From Rhodocyclaceae bacterium (lineage in GTDB: Bacteria; Pseudomonadota; Gammaproteobacteria; Burkholderiales; Rhodocyclaceae): 64,000 nucleotides of DNA. Shown here piece after piece: positions 61,613 through 64,000 of the stretch (position 1 is the first letter of the stretch; each line of letters begins with the position of its first letter). Location of the stretch: contig JAUXXJ010000008.1 in NCBI GenBank assembly GCA_030681195.1, positions 1 to 64,000 of the forward strand, read 5' to 3'. The translations under genes and the position numbers were made by a program. Below the pieces are notes generated by a model that worked only from the letters and a program-made list of their open reading frames with translations, made no database searches and was not told the origin of the DNA.

Positions 61613-62599
61613 TCACCGGTGCGGCAGCGCACGCTGACGTCCCTCCTCAGCGGACGACGGCGGTTTTCTGGAGCCGAAAGTCCGGGCGTAGACGCAGGTG
61701 AACGCTGCACCCAGCAGCAGAATCTGTGCTGAGAAATACACCCAGAGCAGTACCACCACCAGCGAACCGGCTGCGCCAAAACCCGCCGCCACGCCGCTGC
61801 GGCCGATGAAGGCGCCGATGACGAGCTTGCCCCCCGTGAAGAGCAAGGCGGCAAGCAAGGCGCCAAGCCATACGTCCGCTGCCAGCACACGCTGGTGCGG
61901 CATGATCTTGTAGATCAGGCCAAACATGAAGGCCACGAGCAGGAAGCCACCGATGGCATTGCCCCCCTCCACCACGGCCTGCCAGCCGCCGAAGACAGGG
62001 TCCAGCCGCCGACTCACGGCAGCGAGCATGGCACTGGTGATCAGCGAGACGATGAGCAGGAAGCCCACTGCGAGGATCATGCCGAACGCCATCATTCGGG
62101 CACGAATGAGCGTGAGCCAGCCGCTCTTGCGCAGCTGCCCCGGCACCCGCCAGATACGGTCGAGCGCGTTCTGCAATTCGGCAAACACCGTGGTCGCGCC
62201 GACAAACAGCAGCACCAGACCCACGGCGGTGGCCGTTATGCCCTCGGCGGGCTCACGCACGCTGGCGAGCAGGTCCTGCACCGCGCTGGCAGCGCTTTCA
62301 CCCATGAGGTTCTGTAATTGCGCCTGGATCTCGCCACGGGCAGCGTCTTCACCGAACACCAGCCCAGCCACCGACACCACGATCAGCAGCAACGGTGCCA
62401 GCGAGAACATTGTGTAGTAGGCCAGTGCTGCACCCATGCTCGGCACGTAGTCATCGCGCCACGAGGTCGCGGTCTGTTTGACGAGTCCCCACCATGCGGC
62501 GGGTAGGCCGGACAGCGTCACGGGGTCTCGGCACCGTCGGCTTGTTGGACTGCGGGTTTTCGGTTCATAGCCCACCGGTAAATGCTGCAGTTTGTTCAA
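61613..62599 (-). CDS. YihY/BrkB-family inner-membrane protein
   Basis: 328 residues with six or so membrane helices. Family segments include SMGAALAYYTMFSLAPLLLI, LVLLFVGATTVFAELQNALD, IWRVPGQLRKSGWLTLIRAR and AAGSLVVVLLWVYFSAQILL, with LGAAFTCVYARTFGSR near the end. Some were once called RNase BN, but that was an error; the family is of uncertain transport or envelope function. It begins 86 bases from the divergent HPF-like gene and stops 62 bases before the flavoprotein start. Confidence 0.9.
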   Translation of the reverse strand: MNKLQHLPVGYEPKTRSPTSRRCRDPVTLSGLPAAWWGLVKQTATSWRDDYVPSMGAALAYYTMFSLAPLLLIVVSVAGLVFGEDAARGEIQAQLQNLMGESAASAVQDLLASVREPAEGITATAVGLVLLFVGATTVFAELQNALDRIWRVPGQLRKSGWLTLIRARMMAFGMILAVGFLLIVSLITSAMLAAVSRRLDPVFGGWQAVVEGGNAIGGFLLVAFMFGLIYKIMPHQRVLAADVWLGALLAALLFTGGKLVIGAFIGRSGVAAGFGAAGSLVVVLLWVYFSAQILLLGAAFTCVYARTFGSRKPPSSAEEGRQRALPHR

Positions 62600-62685
62600 C
62601 GCGCGTGACCCCGTCCGTGCGGCAGCGCACAGTGAAACAGGCCCCTATCGCGACACTATCGTCACGATCACCAGAGGAGAACAAC

Positions 62686-63027
62686 ATGCAGATCCTGATC
62701 AATATTGACCACAATTTCGAAGTCCATGAAGCAACGCTGGCAGAGTTCCGGAATAGCGTGCAGAGCGCTCTGAGTCGCTTCAGCGAACACATCACCCGCG
62801 TGGAGATCCACTTAAGTGACGAAAACGCCGACAAGAGCGGGCAAAACGACAAGCGCTGCCTGCTGGAGGCGCGTCTTGAACGCCGGCAACCCATGGCAGT
62901 TACCTATGCGGCGGCGAATCTGAGCCAGGCGCTTGACGGCGCGCTAGACAAAATGACGCGAATGATCGACAGCACACTGGGACGCGCGCAGCAATCAGGA
63001 AAGCCGCAGCATGAAGATCAAACCTGA
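62686..63027 (+). CDS. HPF/RaiA-like ribosome-associated protein
   Basis: 113 residues from the ATG at 62686, which has AGAGGAGA 5 bases upstream. The short HPF fold is suggested by QILINIDHNFEVHEATLAEF, then SEHITRVEIHLSDENAD and LEARLERRQPMAVTYAAANL, NLSQALDGALDKMTRMIDST. Compared with true HPF/RaiA the positively charged rRNA-contacting residues are fewer, so it may be a divergent member often seen in stress-gene sets. It precedes the EEP gene by about 30 bases. Confidence 0.78.
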   Translation: MQILINIDHNFEVHEATLAEFRNSVQSALSRFSEHITRVEIHLSDENADKSGQNDKRCLLEARLERRQPMAVTYAAANLSQALDGALDKMTRMIDSTLGRAQQSGKPQHEDQT

Positions 63028-63057
63028 GGATTGCGAAGATTTGCGAGCGCCTGGTCA

Positions 63058-63819
63058 ATGAGGATGAGCGCCGCAAAAGTCGGCGCAGCCTCTTCCCCTT
63101 TGCGCCTGTTGACCATCAACATTCACAAGGGCTACACCGCGTTCAATCGCCGCTTTGTGCTGCATGAATTGCGCGAAGCGGTGCGCGCAGTACGCTGCGA
63201 CCTGGTTTTTCTGCAGGAAGTCAAAGGCGTCGCGGGCTCCGTCGGCGCGCAGTACGAATTTCTGGCCGATCAGATCTGGCCCGACCACGCTTACGGTCGC
63301 AACGCGGTCTCTGCGGGGCAGGACCACGGTAACGCGGTGCTGTCCCGGCTGCCGATCGTGCGCAACCACAACCATGACCTATCGCTGCCGGGGGCTGAGC
63401 CGCGCGGGCTGCTGCACTGCGTACTGGTCCTGCCCGCCGGGCCATTCGAGCTGCATGTGATGTGCGTGCACCTGGGGCTGAGCGAGGCGCACCGGCGCCA
63501 CCAGCTGGTGAGGCTGTGCGAGACGGTGCACCGCGAAGTGCCTGCCGGTGCGCCGCTGGTCGTCGCGGGCGACTTCAACGACTGGCGCTCGCGCGCCGAT
63601 GCGCTGCTGGGTCCGAGCGGGCTGCAGGAGGTGTTCTGCCACACGTTCGGGGGCCACGCACGCACCTATCCGGCGGGCTTCCCGCTACTGCGGCTCGACC
63701 GCATCTACGTGCGCGGCATCGCCGCGTACCGACCGCTACCGCTGCCGCGCCGCCCCTGGTCCCAGTTGTCCGACCACGCGCCGCTGGCGGCCGAGATCGA
63801 ACTGCCGGAGTCGCCGTGA
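63058..63819 (+). CDS. Endonuclease/exonuclease/phosphatase family protein (YbhP-like)
   Basis: About 253 residues. EEP catalytic residues are present: LLTINIHKG (Asn), LVFLQEVKG (Glu), VVAGDFNDWRS (Asp/Asn) and LSDHAPLAAEI (Asp/His). In E. coli the YbhP member lies beside ybhO (clsB), and the same arrangement is seen here: the stop overlaps the GTG of clsB. The start is uncertain: ATG at 63058 or 63064, just before a repeat copy that encodes the residues AKVGAASS at the N-terminus. Confidence 0.85.
   Translation: MRMSAAKVGAASSPLRLLTINIHKGYTAFNRRFVLHELREAVRAVRCDLVFLQEVKGVAGSVGAQYEFLADQIWPDHAYGRNAVSAGQDHGNAVLSRLPIVRNHNHDLSLPGAEPRGLLHCVLVLPAGPFELHVMCVHLGLSEAHRRHQLVRLCETVHREVPAGAPLVVAGDFNDWRSRADALLGPSGLQEVFCHTFGGHARTYPAGFPLLRLDRIYVRGIAAYRPLPLPRRPWSQLSDHAPLAAEIELPESP
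63074..63095 (+). repeat. Dispersed REP-like element, partial long form, copy 11
   Basis: CAAAAGTCGGCGC then AGCCTCTTC, matching only the first 22 or so bases of the long form before diverging. It lies in the first codons of the EEP gene and is read in frame. Confidence 0.65.
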
Positions 63820-64000
63820 ACTCGCACTGGGTGCCCGGCAACCACATCACGCTGCTCGAAAACGGCGAGGAGTACTACCCGCGCGTGTTCGATGCCATCG
63901 CTGCGGCCGAGCACGAGGTGTTGCTGGAGACCTTCATCCTGTTCGACGACAAGGTCGGACGCGCACTGCAGCAGGCGCTGCTGCGCGCAGCCGGACGCGG
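63816..64000 (+). CDS. clsB: Cardiolipin synthase B, 5' part (cut by window edge)
   Basis: The first 61 codons of a PLD-type cardiolipin synthase. It starts at GTG 63816, overlapping the EEP stop (GTGA). NHITLLENGEEYYPRVFDAI and EVLLETFILFDDKVGRAL match the N-terminus of ClsB (YbhO). Cardiolipin synthase joins phosphatidyl groups onto phosphatidylglycerol or phosphatidylethanolamine-derived acceptors at the inner membrane. The catalytic HKD motifs would lie beyond the window. Confidence 0.85.
   Translation, partial: MNSHWVPGNHITLLENGEEYYPRVFDAIAAAEHEVLLETFILFDDKVGRALQQALLRAAGR

Overview
The window is one continuous stretch of high-GC, gene-dense chromosome from what looks like a betaproteobacterium, most plausibly of the Rhodocyclales (Dechloromonas/Azonexus-like). 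That placement is inference, based on the 5S rRNA style, the accA-tilS pairing, and the mix of small stress proteins (CsbD, DUF883, DUF3309, DUF302) with many c-di-GMP and two-component genes. No tRNA, CRISPR array, insertion sequence or prophage was recognised.

Layout. 1-125: 3' end of a 5S rRNA and its terminator. 0.15-2.07 kb: accA and tilS. 2.1-5.9 kb, minus strand: a branched-chain amino acid or urea type ABC transporter (livF, G, M, H) behind a glycine-rich small gene, with no binding protein. 6.25-8.08 kb, minus: a TerB-like protein, a methyltransferase, and an HU gene fused in frame to a GIY-YIG nuclease reading frame. 8.3-14.5 kb: LpxR-like lipid A deacylase, phosphoketolase plus transaldolase, and a phospholipase D lipoprotein. 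14.5-18.3 kb: a broken GGDEF gene, then small stress-type proteins and a Crp/Fnr regulator. 18.3-30.5 kb: a signalling block with a CheB-CheR-PAS protein, globin-coupled diguanylate cyclase, hybrid kinase, NarL-type regulator with its PAS kinase, galE, and a PAS-GGDEF-EAL protein. 30.5-39.2 kb: a 2901-residue cyclic beta-1,2-glucan synthase. 39.2-41.9 kb: an orphan Cache-domain kinase behind an 18-G tract, and two stress-type small genes. 41.9-48.0 kb: exopolysaccharide modification genes (MBOAT acyltransferase, SGNH protein, large heparinase-like enzyme with two CBM6 domains). 47.9-56.4 kb: one long operon for a type II secretion/type IV pilus-like machine that overlaps the end of the heparinase-like gene. 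56.5-64 kb: stress protein, FemAB-like acyltransferase with a carbamoyltransferase, lipoamide dehydrogenase-like flavoprotein, BrkB-type membrane protein, HPF-like protein, an EEP hydrolase and the start of clsB.

How it fits together. Much of the window concerns the cell envelope and surface: lipid A editing, cardiolipin synthesis, periplasmic glucan, a decorated exopolysaccharide and a secretion machine whose first gene is translationally coupled to a polysaccharide-active enzyme. Around this sits dense regulation by phosphorelay and c-di-GMP.

Two signals are not explained by the genes. First, a dispersed REP-like element (core GTCGGCGC, ends AAAA and GACGGC) occurs 11 times in long and short forms, including inside coding sequence. 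Second, a 16-bp NarL-type inverted repeat (TACC-N8-RGTA) occurs upstream of two histidine kinases and at the start of the exopolysaccharide region. At one kinase it directly abuts an 18-bp homopolymer, an arrangement resembling the phase-variable, NarL-family-controlled fim promoters of Bordetella.
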